64,000 nt of DNA, from the NCBI GenBank assembly GCA_036704045.1, contig DATNQM010000034.1, positions 124,001-188,000 of the forward strand. The letters are read 5' to 3'. The position numbers and the translations under genes are program-made. Source of the stretch: Ancylothrix sp036704045 (GTDB taxonomy: Bacteria > Cyanobacteriota > Cyanobacteriia > Cyanobacteriales > Oscillatoriaceae). Position 1 is the first letter of the stretch; each line of letters begins with the position of its first letter. Below, in pieces: positions 44,130 to 52,498 of the stretch. The notes under the pieces were generated by a model that saw nothing but the letters and a program-made list of their open reading frames with translations, searched no databases and had not been told where the DNA came from.

Positions 44130-45032
44130 ATGAAAAAAATCGGCTCAGGATTAGCGACAAATTTTAACGATCCAGGTATCTGTGCGTTAAATGTAATTGT
44201 GCGCTCAAAAGGATTTCCGATTCTTTGTTTACACGGCCATCCAGGTTGTGGGGAAAGTATGTCTGTATTTACAGACCATTTATCCCAGCGCTTCCAAACT
44301 TTAGCACCTGATTTGCGTGGATATGGTAAAAGCGCTACCAAAAATGATTTTGAAATGAGGGATCACCTTCAAGATTTAGAGGCTTTGCTGGAAGCTCAAA
44401 AAATTAAGCAGTGCTTAGTGTTGGGATGGTCATTAGGAGGCATTATAGGCTTGGAATTAGCACTCCAGCGACCAGAAATTGTAAGTGGGTTAATTTTAGT
44501 GGCTTCAGCGGCAAAGCCTAGAAGCAGCCATCCGTCGGTAAGCTGGCAAGACTTGGCCTACACCGGCATTGCTTCACTAATCAACCGAGCGATTCCTAGC
44601 TGGCAATGGAATATAGAAACCTTTGCCAAGCGCTCTCTTTACCGTTACCTAGTGGCTCAACACACGCCCATTGCCTATAAATACTTAGCAGATAACGCTA
44701 TGACTGCTTACCTGCAAACCTCCAAACCGGCGGTACGAGCCCTCAACAAAGCCTTACGGGAAGGCTATAACCGTCTTGAAAGGTTGCCCGAACTAGAATG
44801 TCCCTGCTTAGTGCTGGCAGGAGATGCAGACCGGCACATCACTGCCGAATCAAGTTTAGAGACGGCCCAAAATATTCGAGATTGCGAGTTTCATTGCTAT
44901 CCCAACACAGCACACTTGTTTCCTTGGGAAATACCCAACCAAGTATTAGCCGATATTGACCGGTGGATACAATTGCACCCGCAAGCAGTAGGCCGACCCA
45001 ATGTTTTAGGCGCTGACGGAAACGGAAAATAA
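44130..45032 (+). CDS. alpha/beta hydrolase
   Basis: 300 residues, cytoplasmic. Classic fold: FPILCLHGHPGCGESM oxyanion strand, LAPDLRGYGKS, nucleophile Ser101 in LGWSLGGIIGL, Asp in VLAGDADRHI (~232), His in NTAHLFPWE (~260). Related to esterases, haloperoxidase-like and MenH-like enzymes; substrate not predictable. It stands alone between two leftward genes. Confidence 0.9.
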   Translation: MKKIGSGLATNFNDPGICALNVIVRSKGFPILCLHGHPGCGESMSVFTDHLSQRFQTLAPDLRGYGKSATKNDFEMRDHLQDLEALLEAQKIKQCLVLGWSLGGIIGLELALQRPEIVSGLILVASAAKPRSSHPSVSWQDLAYTGIASLINRAIPSWQWNIETFAKRSLYRYLVAQHTPIAYKYLADNAMTAYLQTSKPAVRALNKALREGYNRLERLPELECPCLVLAGDADRHITAESSLETAQNIRDCEFHCYPNTAHLFPWEIPNQVLADIDRWIQLHPQAVGRPNVLGADGNGK

Positions 45033-45130
45033 AAACTCTTACACATTTAGCTGATGGTTAACAAAAAAAAGTAACCCTACCGGTGGGTGGGTAGCTATTT
45101 TTTGAGTATCAGGTAGTGCAAGAACCCAGA

Positions 45131-45418
45131 TCAAGGCTGACCGCTAAAAACCGGCACGCGGTGAGCCTCACGAATCTCCCCCAGGTCTTCAGAGACAGTT
45201 AGGGTAGTAGGTTTACAGCGCTTAATGAGAACTTTGATGCCTTGGGCGGATTCTTGTTGGAGGTCTTCAACATAGCCGGCTGCTTCGGTATTTGCTTCTT
45301 TAGCCGTAAAAAACGGGCCAAAGTAGTAGGTGCAGCGGGGACTTTCGGTGCTTATTTCCACCCAAAAGGCCAATCCGAAAAAGGATAGCAAGCTAATCAA
45401 GAATTCTTTCATGGTCAT
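45131..45418 (-). CDS. DUF1816 family protein (copy 2)
   Basis: 95 residues. FWVEISTESPRCTYYFGPF, TAKEANTEAAGYVEDLQQESAQGIKVLIKRCKPTTLTV split into its two blocks is the same family as the gene at 42760-43008. This copy has a hydrophobic N-terminus and a 20-residue C-terminal extension (REAHRVPVFSGQP) absent from copy 1. It follows rlmB on the same strand, an arrangement I associate with cyanobacteria. Function unknown. Confidence 0.85.
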   Translation of the reverse strand: MTMKEFLISLLSFFGLAFWVEISTESPRCTYYFGPFFTAKEANTEAAGYVEDLQQESAQGIKVLIKRCKPTTLTVSEDLGEIREAHRVPVFSGQP

Positions 45419-45526
45419 TTGCCTGTTTACCGTTGGCGTAGGGTCGCTTGTGGCGACTGGTTGGTGGGGTGATACGCAAATGTTCGCGTAATTTACATTT
45501 CTTTATACTCGGTTGTTTTTCTTTTT

Positions 45527-46555
45527 TCAATTGTTGGATTGTTTTACATCGACGTATCGCGTATTAACCCAGCGGTGGCGGTAAATTTCATAAAGAGCCA
45601 TGCCGGTTGCTACGGAGACGTTGAGACTGGGAGTATCGCCCTGTAGAGGAATTGAAACTAATTCATCACAGAGGCGCTGTATCAAAAGGCTCAAACCCTC
45701 GCCCTCGGAACCAACGACTAGGGCAGTCGGGTTGTGGACTTTGAGAGTGTGTAGTGGTTGGCTAGCGTTGGAGGCTGTGCCGTAAACCCAAAAGCCTGCT
45801 GCCTTTAATTCTTCCAAGGCTCTCGCTAGATTGACAACCCTTGCGACTGGAAATTTTTCTAAAGCCCCGGCGGCGACTTTCATTACTGTTGAGGTAATAC
45901 CAACAGCCCGACGTTGGGGGATCACTAAGCCTTGTACGCCCATTGCCTCGGCAGTGCGAATAATAGCACCGAGGTTGTGGGGGTCTGTAATGCTATCGGC
46001 AACGATAATTACGGCTTGATCACCGGCAGCTTTTGCAACTTCGAGCATTTCGGAAAGTTCACAATACTTATAGGGTGCTGTTTGAGCAGCTACGCCTTGA
46101 TGGTTTGCGCGGCCTGTTATTTGGTCAAGGCGGCGAAAATCTACTTCATCGACGACGGTGCCATTTTGTTTAGCTTCTACTATGGCAGTATAAAAGCGGG
46201 GATCGTGACGGAGTTGAGATGTTATCCAAATCCGGTGGAGATCCCGGTTGCTGTTGAGGGCTGCTTGGACTGAATGGCGACCATAGATTAGGTCGGTTTC
46301 TTCATCGGAGGGGTTAACTTCCGCTTCGGGACGAGTTGAGTATTTGGGCGAGAAAGTTTTTTCCCGTTGGGGGGGACGATCTTGGGAGAAAGTTCTTTCC
46401 CGGTCTACCTTACGGGGGCCATCTTTGGAGAAGCTTTTGTCTGGTTTGGAACCATTGTCTTTTTTCGGTGCAGCACTGCGTTTAAATTTCAGGCCAGAAG
46501 ATTTACCGGCACTGGGTTTACCCCGAAAAGATTTCTTTTGTGGTTTCTCGGTCAT
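45527..46555 (-). CDS. rlmB: 23S rRNA 2'-O-ribose methyltransferase RlmB (TrmH/SPOUT family)
   Basis: 342 residues from the ATG at 46555, which has CAGGAA upstream; a TTG at 46579 would add eight residues and is less likely. RlmB methylates G2251 in the peptidyl-transferase region of 23S rRNA. A basic, low-complexity N-terminal extension (~1-85) precedes the L30e-like substrate domain (LIYGRHSVQAAL) and the knotted SPOUT domain: ADSITDPHNLGAIIRTAEAMG, VVGSEGEGL and LNVSVATGMALYEI. The long N-terminal extension is common in cyanobacterial and plastid versions. Gene order mrnC-rlmB links it to rRNA maturation. Confidence 0.92.
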   Translation of the reverse strand: MTEKPQKKSFRGKPSAGKSSGLKFKRSAAPKKDNGSKPDKSFSKDGPRKVDRERTFSQDRPPQREKTFSPKYSTRPEAEVNPSDEETDLIYGRHSVQAALNSNRDLHRIWITSQLRHDPRFYTAIVEAKQNGTVVDEVDFRRLDQITGRANHQGVAAQTAPYKYCELSEMLEVAKAAGDQAVIIVADSITDPHNLGAIIRTAEAMGVQGLVIPQRRAVGITSTVMKVAAGALEKFPVARVVNLARALEELKAAGFWVYGTASNASQPLHTLKVHNPTALVVGSEGEGLSLLIQRLCDELVSIPLQGDTPSLNVSVATGMALYEIYRHRWVNTRYVDVKQSNN

Positions 46556-46684
46556 TGTTATGATTTCCTGAATTGTCAAGTTTTGTCAGCTATTGTTGAC
46601 TTTTGCCGCTGTTTTTGTTTAGGCAGGTCGGCAGTTTTTGATGATTTTCGGGCAATGGCCCCAAGCGGCTTGAATCAGAAAGAC

Positions 46685-47149
46685 TTATGAGTTGGGCTGT
46701 AAAGCGAGTTTCAAGTAACCAAATAATTCAGTTAAGCGTTTGGGATCGCTGAGGTAAAGATATCCAACTAAAGTTTCTAAACTGGTAGCTTGCTGGTAAA
46801 TGGCCGGGGAGAGACGCTTCGGGCCGGTTTTGGTGGCGTTGCGTCCGCGTTTGAGGATCTCTAATTCCGCAGCGGTGAGGTGGGGTTCGAGCAAACTCAG
46901 GTGTTGAGCTTGTGTTTCGGCGCGTACTTGGGTTACAACTTCCTGGTGATAGGCATTTAATCGCTTGGGTGGCATTAAATAATAGCTACGAATGTAAAGT
47001 TCGTAGACGGCATCACCAAGATAGGCTAGGGCGGCCGGTGAGAGTTGTTTAATTTGGGAAGCTGATAAACAAGGCGAAAACAAAGGACTCAACGCTGTGG
47101 TTACTACACTATCTTCGTCGGGGCTTTCATCAAGCGTAGATGGAATCAT
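46685..47149 (-). CDS. mrnC: Mini-ribonuclease 3
   Basis: 154 residues. RNase III catalytic domain without the double-stranded RNA-binding domain, the Mini-III form that matures 23S rRNA ends. Motifs: LAYLGDAVYELYIRSY (acidic catalytic residues), KRGRNATKTGPKRL and ATSLETLVGYLYL (last catalytic Glu). Immediately upstream of rlmB in transcription order (129-base gap), both acting on 23S rRNA. The ~25-residue N-terminal extension is acidic and probably disordered. Confidence 0.93.
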   Translation of the reverse strand: MIPSTLDESPDEDSVVTTALSPLFSPCLSASQIKQLSPAALAYLGDAVYELYIRSYYLMPPKRLNAYHQEVVTQVRAETQAQHLSLLEPHLTAAELEILKRGRNATKTGPKRLSPAIYQQATSLETLVGYLYLSDPKRLTELFGYLKLALQPNS

Positions 47150-47335
47150 CCGAGCTAAGGAAGGAGAGAGAGAATCAGATGGGGGATTCGATGCTGGAAT
47201 AGTTGATATATCTTACCTGCCGTTGGGTGTTGTAAAGTCTGACTGTTGTTGTTTGTTACAAATGACAAAGGGCATTTGGACAAAATTGTTTTGTTTCTGT
47301 GTTTCTAATTATATGTTGTGATGGGCTATTGTCCT

Positions 47336-47379
47336 CTTAAAAAACAAGCTACCCAGCTAAAAAAAACTGGATAGCTTGT
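47336..47379 (-). terminator. intrinsic terminator of the STAS gene
   Basis: ACAAGCTA plus CCAG (47344-47356) pair with CTGG plus TAGCTTGT (47367-47379), with one internal mismatch. Read leftward the stem is followed by TTTTTT. It starts 16 bases past the STAS stop codon. Confidence 0.8.
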
Positions 47380-47394
47380 AAGTGGTTTTGTTCG

Positions 47395-47766
47395 TTAACT
47401 AGACGACTTAATGTTGTTGAGAGCTTCCTCGACGGAGGGCTGCAAAGAGAGAAATTTCTCTAAACGAACAAGCTTAACTGTTTGTGTCACGCGGGCATTG
47501 GTGACAATTTGTAAAGAGCCGCCTTCGGTTTGGGCTGATTTGACGATCTGCACCAGAGCGCCCAAACCTGAACTGTCAACAAAATCTATTTGGGAAAGAT
47601 CCAAAACGAGATGCTTTGGCCCGTCTTCAATACATTTGCCGATGACTCTGCGAAAGGTGGCTTCGGAAAAGGCATCGAGTAATCCGGTGAGGCGGAATAA
47701 CTGTAGGTTGTCCCTAACTTCGCGGGTGCCTCTGAGGCTAACCGTTAGGGTGAGTGGCTCAGCAAT
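47395..47766 (-). CDS. STAS-domain (anti-sigma factor antagonist-like) protein with an apparent ATT start
   Basis: 123 residues if initiated at ATT (47764-47766). STAS proteins act as phosphorylation-switched partners of anti-sigma kinases. Core: LFRLTGLLDAFSEATFRRV, VLDLSQIDFVDSSGLGALVQ (switch Ser in DSSG) and LQIVTNARVTQTVKLVRLE. The frame is closed by TAG four codons upstream, and there is no ATG, GTG or TTG until codon 55, inside the domain. The ATT is 5 bases after a perfect AGGAGG. An 8-codon ATG ORF (47759-47785) spans this site and stops 5 bases inside the gene, so coupling is possible. Other cyanobacterial homologues appear to start with Met at this place. A start-codon mutation or true ATT initiation are the alternatives. 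Confidence 0.8.
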   Translation of the reverse strand: MAEPLTLTVSLRGTREVRDNLQLFRLTGLLDAFSEATFRRVIGKCIEDGPKHLVLDLSQIDFVDSSGLGALVQIVKSAQTEGGSLQIVTNARVTQTVKLVRLEKFLSLQPSVEEALNNIKSSS

Positions 47767-47872
47767 AGCTCCCTCCTAGCTGCATTTTGCTCAAATCGAC
47801 GCTTTAGTATAGTTGCTTTCCAGTTACTTGTCTATACTTTCTGGCGTTTCGGGTAGAGGGCTACCAGAAGGG

Positions 47873-49036
47873 CTATTTTACGGTTGTGCTGGTTTGTGAG
47901 CGAGTTGAACGCATGGCTTCTACGAATTGCTCAAAGATATAGTCGGCGTCGTGGGGGCCGGGGCTGGCTTCGGGGTGGTATTGTACGGAAAATAAGGGTA
48001 GTTGTTTGTGGCGCATTCCGGCTACGGTGCGGTCGTTGAGGTTTAGATGGGTGATTTCTACTTCTGGGGTTAGGGTGTCGGGGTTGATGGCGAAGCCGTG
48101 ATTTTGGCTGGTGATTTCGATGCGTTGTTGTAAGCCGGCTGGTTGGTTTAAGCCTCGGTGTCCAAATTTGAGTTTAAAGGTGTCTGCGCCGAGGGAGAGT
48201 CCGAGAATTTGGTGTCCTAGGCAGATGCCAAACATGGGTTTGTTCGCTTCTAATAATGCTTTGACGGTGGCTATGCCGTCGGTTACTGCGGACGGGTCGC
48301 CTGGGCCATTGGAGAGGAAGATTCCGTCTGGGTTGTGTTTGAGGATTTCTTCGGCGGGTGTGTCGGCGGGGACGACGATTAGTCGGCATCCATAGCTGGC
48401 GAGGCGGCGTAGGATGTTGCGTTTGATGCCAAAGTCGATGGCGACGACGGTAAATTCTTTGGTGTTTTTGTCTTGGGCGCTTTCGCTGAATTCCCACAGG
48501 TTTGTTGTGGGTTCATTCCATTCGTAGGATTGGGGTGTTGTGACGGCGGGGACTAGGTTTAAGCCGGTCATGTCGGGGGCTTGACGAACTGTGTTTAGTA
48601 GTTCTGCTGGATCAAGGATTTCGGTGGATATGGCTCCATTCATGGCTCCGACTGAACGGATTTTGCGGGTTAGGGCGCGGGTGTCTATGCCGTATATTCC
48701 TATGATGTTATGTTGTTTGAGGTAGTCTGATAGGCTGGTTGTGCTCCGCCAGTTGCTGGGTCTTTTGCAGATGTTGCGGGCTATGGCTCCCCTTACTTGG
48801 GGGTGGTTTGATTCTTCGTCTTCGGGGTTGATGCCGGTGTTTCCCAGTTCTGGATAGGTGAAGGTGACGATTTGACCACAGTAGCTGGGATCGGTTAAGA
48901 CTTCTTGATAGCCGGTCATGCCGGTGTTGAAGACAACTTCTCCGACGGTGGTTCCGGTGGCTCCAAAGGACCATCCGTGATACGCGGTGCCATCAATGAG
49001 GATTAGTAGGGCCGGTTGAGCAGCAGAGTGCGGCAT
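47873..49036 (-). CDS. carA: carbamoyl-phosphate synthase small (glutaminase) subunit
   Basis: 387 residues. Hydrolyses glutamine and passes ammonia to CarB for carbamoyl phosphate used in arginine and pyrimidine synthesis. N-terminal CPSase_sm domain (LILIDGTAYHGWSFG, GMTGYQEVLTDPSY), C-terminal class I amidotransferase with Cys272 in GICLGHQILGL and the HPEASPGPHD His/Glu pair. LSNGPGDPS is the oxyanion strand. carB is not in the window, as is usual in cyanobacteria. Located upstream of the STAS gene in a block that normally also contains trpD next to carA. Confidence 0.97.
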   Translation of the reverse strand: MPHSAAQPALLILIDGTAYHGWSFGATGTTVGEVVFNTGMTGYQEVLTDPSYCGQIVTFTYPELGNTGINPEDEESNHPQVRGAIARNICKRPSNWRSTTSLSDYLKQHNIIGIYGIDTRALTRKIRSVGAMNGAISTEILDPAELLNTVRQAPDMTGLNLVPAVTTPQSYEWNEPTTNLWEFSESAQDKNTKEFTVVAIDFGIKRNILRRLASYGCRLIVVPADTPAEEILKHNPDGIFLSNGPGDPSAVTDGIATVKALLEANKPMFGICLGHQILGLSLGADTFKLKFGHRGLNQPAGLQQRIEITSQNHGFAINPDTLTPEVEITHLNLNDRTVAGMRHKQLPLFSVQYHPEASPGPHDADYIFEQFVEAMRSTRSQTSTTVK

Positions 49037-49159
49037 AAAGTAGTCAATATTTAAGTTTCACTGGCGTAAGATATTATCCCATGAGTTGATAGGGGCTGGT
49101 ATTTGGTTTGTGTTGAATTGCCGGCTGTTGCTAACACGTTTTTTGTAGGGGAAAGTAAG

Positions 49160-49195
49160 GCAGTCACTGATGGGTCTGGGTGACTGCAATTTTTT
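49160..49195. terminator. hairpin between carA start and the PEP-CTERM gene 3' end
   Basis: GCAGTCAC (49160-49167) pairs exactly with GTGACTGC (49180-49187). The T-run (AATTTTTT) is on the plus-strand side, whereas the gene it would serve reads leftward, so orientation as a terminator of the PEP-CTERM gene is imperfect. Confidence 0.5.
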
Positions 49196-49227
49196 AGCTG
49201 TTTTTGAGATGCTGGTTTTAATATCTT

Positions 49228-50070
49228 TTAGGATTTGTTGTCTATTCGTCGGCGCGTTATTCCTAGGATTCCGACAATTGCTGTTAATCCTACTAGGGTA
49301 GCTGGTTCGGGTACGCTTGCTGGTTCTATGGATTCGACCATTATTACTAAGTCGTTATAGTCCCAATCGCTGCTTATGCCTGCAATGTCTCCTAATGCTA
49401 AATCTTCAAAGGCAATGATGTATTCATTGTCTGTAAAGGTGCCTTTTTGTCGGCCTGGTAGTTGAAGTTTTGTTTGGTTGTTTCCTTGGTAAACTATGGC
49501 TTGTTGTTTTCCGTCTGGGTTTAGGCTATTTTCTGTGTAGAAAATTTTTCCGTGCCCGTTTTGAAGATAAAAGCCAAATTGGTTCCAGTTTGGTTCTTGG
49601 TAGTAGTTGCTGGTTAGGGGTGGGTTATTTTGGGGTATGCCTGTTTGCGGATTAAATTGTTGAGTTGTTACGTTGATTCCTGTTTCTAAAAAGTTAATTG
49701 TTGTGCCGGCTCCGGGGCTGTTGGCTCCGTCAAATAGTTGTATTCTTTGATTGTGGTTTCCTTTGTTATAAATTCCTAGTTTGTTTGAACCGGCCATGCC
49801 TGCTACTTCAAACATGAAGGTGCCTACTGATATGCCGGTGGCTGTGTTTGTAAAGGATTGATAGTTTGTCTGTGCTTTTTCGGTGTTGATTTGTGGGCCG
49901 CTTACTGTAATGTTATTCAACAAGTTTTGCAGGGAGTTTTGTTCTCCATCCCACGATTTACTAAAGGTTGCAGCTGTTGCTTTTTGGGTGCTACTAATTA
50001 TTAAACCTACAGTTAGTAGTCCCACTGTGGCACAGGAGGCGTATTTTTTATAACCTAAATGTGTAAACAT
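49228..50070 (-). CDS. secreted DUF4114-type protein with PEP-CTERM sorting signal
   Basis: 280 residues, with AGGAGG before the ATG. Signal peptide ~10-33 ending ATAA. The C-terminus has the exosortase sorting signal: VPEPATLVGLTA, a hydrophobic helix, then basic RRR. Just before it, ISSDWDYNDLVIMVE and EYIIAFEDLALGD are typical of DUF4114 domains, which often lie in surface or matrix proteins. It should be cleaved and anchored by an exosortase, not encoded in this window. It sits inside the carA-trpD neighbourhood, apparently as an insertion. Confidence 0.85.
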   Translation of the reverse strand: MFTHLGYKKYASCATVGLLTVGLIISSTQKATAATFSKSWDGEQNSLQNLLNNITVSGPQINTEKAQTNYQSFTNTATGISVGTFMFEVAGMAGSNKLGIYNKGNHNQRIQLFDGANSPGAGTTINFLETGINVTTQQFNPQTGIPQNNPPLTSNYYQEPNWNQFGFYLQNGHGKIFYTENSLNPDGKQQAIVYQGNNQTKLQLPGRQKGTFTDNEYIIAFEDLALGDIAGISSDWDYNDLVIMVESIEPASVPEPATLVGLTAIVGILGITRRRIDNKS

Positions 50071-50853
50071 AGTTCCTCCTTGATTATTTTTACAAGGTTT
50101 AGGATGAGAGGTTTGTTGTTTTTAACAACTGTTTTTTAGAGGTTTTAACAAGGTTTAGTTGGTGAGAGTTTTAATTTTTTCTTGGCCCACTTTAATGTAA
50201 GTGTGGCAGACAATTTTTTTTGTTTTATTGTGAGCCTTTTGCACCCTAATTTTTTACTCTTGGGTTTAGTTGTGGTTCATTGATGAGCGCTAATTATATT
50301 CTTCCGTCTATTTCACTTTTTTAACTGGTTGTCTATCTTCACGCTTTCTGTGGCGCGGTCTGCCCTAAAGTTCAGTTTGGTTGGGTGAAAAAATTTTTTC
50401 GGGCGGTGAATATTAAGCGTTTCTTTGAATTTTGTGCTTTGTTTACCATTTTATGCTATCACGTCTGGCCGTTTTTGCTATCTACCTTAATCAATTCTTT
50501 AAAAAGCGTATTAATTTGAACCCCTTGTAAAAATTTTTTCTCAGATCAAGGGTCAAATTGCTAAACTATTTGAGGGCTGGGAGTTTGAGCTTAAGGAAGG
50601 GTTATTTCTTAGGCACATCGTTTATAAATCACGGCAATAGCGAAATAGTATATAGATATTTTAAAAAAGACTCCACAAGTAAATATAGTATGTCAAAATA
50701 TAAGTTTGAGGAGGTAAAAAAAGCCCAAAAAGGATTTAATAGGCGCAGTGTTTTTTATGACTCACTTTAACTATAAAGTTCTTGGATGGTCTTTCTGGAG
50801 AATTACCAACTCTTACGAGATTTACTTTTGCACATACTCGCCTAAATTTTTTC
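50071..50853. other. 783-base gene-free region
   Basis: Lies between the divergent PEP-CTERM and aspartic protease genes. G/T-rich on the plus strand. A 70-codon open frame (50558-50770) lacks a ribosome site and family features. No clear hairpins, RNA genes or repeats found. Promoters for both flanking genes should be here. Confidence 0.45.
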
Positions 50854-51813
50854 ATGTTTAAAAAATTTAAACTTAGTGCATCTATGATGTTTCTCTGGGC
50901 TGGTCTAGGTTTAGGAAGTGGGGGTTGCAACACCGGCCTGATGGGAGGAAATCTTAGTAGTAATAGTACCCCAACTACAAGCCCTAATCCTGAGTCTGCG
51001 GTACCGCTATCAGTACCAGCAAAACCAAAGCCAAAACCTCAACAGCCTGCTAGTTCGGTCAGTAATGATCCCAGTGGGGGAAAAACTTATCAATTAGCTT
51101 TAGATAAAGCCTATAGTGCGGCGTCTATTTCTCAATCTGCACAATCGCCTGATGATTGGAAATTGGTGGAAAGCCGGTGGGGAGAAGCAATTACATTGTT
51201 AAAAAGTGTATCGGCATCTAGCAGTCAATACAAATCTGCCCAAGGAAAAATCAAAGAATATCAACGCTATGCAACTATTGCCAAACAGGAAGCTATTAAA
51301 GCCGGTGTGCCAAAAAAACCCGATTCTGTGAGGGTAGCGGTTGGAAATTCTGGGCCGGTGGTGGGGGCAAATTCTAATTCTGATTCTAATATGTCGGGTG
51401 GGTCTGGAGCGAGTTCAGGGTTTGCGCCGAGAGGAGGGGCTAGTGGAGATGTAATTCAAGTGCCAATTAAACGGCGTGCAGGGGGAACAGCCGTGATTGA
51501 TGTAACCTTTAATAATCAGCAAACGTTTGAGATGATTTTGGATACTGGTGCGAGTGGTACAGTGATTACTTCATCTATGGCAGCAGCTTTAAATGTAGTG
51601 CCAGACGGAGTGATTGTGGCTTCTACACCGAGTCACCAAGCTGTGCGTTTTCCCATTGGTAAAGTCAAAAGTATTGAGGTGGGAGGAGCAAGTATTCAAA
51701 ATGTAACGGTGGCAATTGCAACGCAGCTTCAAATTGGTTTGTTAGGACAAGATTTTTTCAGTCAATACGAATTAACTTTAAAAGAAAGTGTAGTGGAGTT
51801 TAGGCCGCTTTAA
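50854..51813 (+). CDS. retroviral-type aspartic protease lipoprotein
   Basis: 319 residues from the ATG at 50854; an upstream in-frame TTG at 50782 is rejected because the signal sequence begins at the ATG. MFKKFKLSASMMFLWAGL then LGSGGC is a lipobox with Cys25, so it is a membrane-anchored lipoprotein. A Ser/Pro/Lys linker, a helical region (~85-155) and a Gly/Ser-rich linker lead to the protease domain (~205-319): VPIKRRAGGTAVIDVTFN, the catalytic FEMILDTGASGTVIT, and LLGQDFFSQYELT. This is the TIGR02281-like clan AA type that works as a dimer. Tandem with a smaller paralogue. Confidence 0.88.
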   Translation: MFKKFKLSASMMFLWAGLGLGSGGCNTGLMGGNLSSNSTPTTSPNPESAVPLSVPAKPKPKPQQPASSVSNDPSGGKTYQLALDKAYSAASISQSAQSPDDWKLVESRWGEAITLLKSVSASSSQYKSAQGKIKEYQRYATIAKQEAIKAGVPKKPDSVRVAVGNSGPVVGANSNSDSNMSGGSGASSGFAPRGGASGDVIQVPIKRRAGGTAVIDVTFNNQQTFEMILDTGASGTVITSSMAAALNVVPDGVIVASTPSHQAVRFPIGKVKSIEVGGASIQNVTVAIATQLQIGLLGQDFFSQYELTLKESVVEFRPL

Positions 51814-51864
51814 GCGTATTTGAAAGGAGGATTTATTTATTTATGAAAAAAGGGAAATAATAAA

Positions 51865-52410
51865 ATGAGAAAAAATTTCGGTGTTTTTGTGATGATGGCG
51901 GCGGTGACGATGGGTTGGCAACCGGTAGCGCTAACTCAAGAATATCAAGGATGTTTTTTTGTGGATGGCAATGGCAAAGTTGTGAGTTTACCATCACTTT
52001 GCCCTCAAGCTACACCGGCTCAAATTCCTACGACAAGTAATGATACAAAATCAGGGGTTTTTCAAGTACCTATTAAACGACGAGATGGGGGAATTCCTGT
52101 CATTGATGTGATGTTTAATGGTAAGCAAAAATTTGAAATGTTGCTGGATACAGGGGCTTCTATTACAAAAATTACGGAGGCAATGGCTAAGACGTTAGGA
52201 GTGGTAGCCGATGGAAAAATTAGAGCACAAGTGGCAAGCGGTGATTTTGTAGATTTTCCTACGGGGAAGGTTTCTCAAATTAATGTTGGCGGTGCTGTGG
52301 CAAGTAATGTGCAGGTTTCTATTGGTTCGGTGCCGCTTTTGGGACAGAATTTTTTTGGTGCTTATGATGTGACGATTAAAAAAGATGTAGTAGAGTTGCG
52401 TTCACAATGA
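51865..52410 (+). CDS. retroviral-type aspartic protease, short secreted paralogue
   Basis: 181 residues. A hydrophobic N-terminus (FGVFVMMAAVTMGWQPVALTQ) is a signal peptide; no lipobox. A short Cys-containing segment (QGCFFVDGNGK, PSLCPQATP) precedes a protease domain almost co-linear with its neighbour: VPIKRRDGGIPVIDVMFNGK, catalytic FEMLLDTGASITKIT, PLLGQNFFGAYDVT. It begins 51 bases after the lipoprotein gene, so the pair is one operon born by duplication. Being single-domain, each must dimerise; heterodimers between the two are conceivable but unproven. Confidence 0.88.
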   Translation: MRKNFGVFVMMAAVTMGWQPVALTQEYQGCFFVDGNGKVVSLPSLCPQATPAQIPTTSNDTKSGVFQVPIKRRDGGIPVIDVMFNGKQKFEMLLDTGASITKITEAMAKTLGVVADGKIRAQVASGDFVDFPTGKVSQINVGGAVASNVQVSIGSVPLLGQNFFGAYDVTIKKDVVELRSQ

Positions 52411-52419
52411 TAGAAAAAG

Positions 52420-52494
52420 AAGGAAATTAGGAAGCAAAAATATAGGGTTAAACTTTGTTATTGTTTAAGCTAATTTTATTTACCTAATTTCCTT
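52420..52494. terminator. long inverted repeat between convergent genes
   Basis: AAGGAAATTAGG (52420-52431) and CCTAATTTCCTT (52483-52494) are exact complements around a 51-base loop, with A-rich and T-rich flanks. It lies 9 bases past the second protease stop and 4 bases before the trpD stop, so it may terminate both. Confidence 0.55.
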
Positions 52495-52498
52495 TTGT

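Noticed and set aside
48174..48974. Arg/Pro-rich minus-strand frames inside carA
   Set aside because: Off-frame shadows of carA with no independent start signals.
50558..50770. 70-codon plus-strand open frame before the aspartic protease
   Set aside because: No ribosome site or recognisable motif; lies in a promoter-containing gap.
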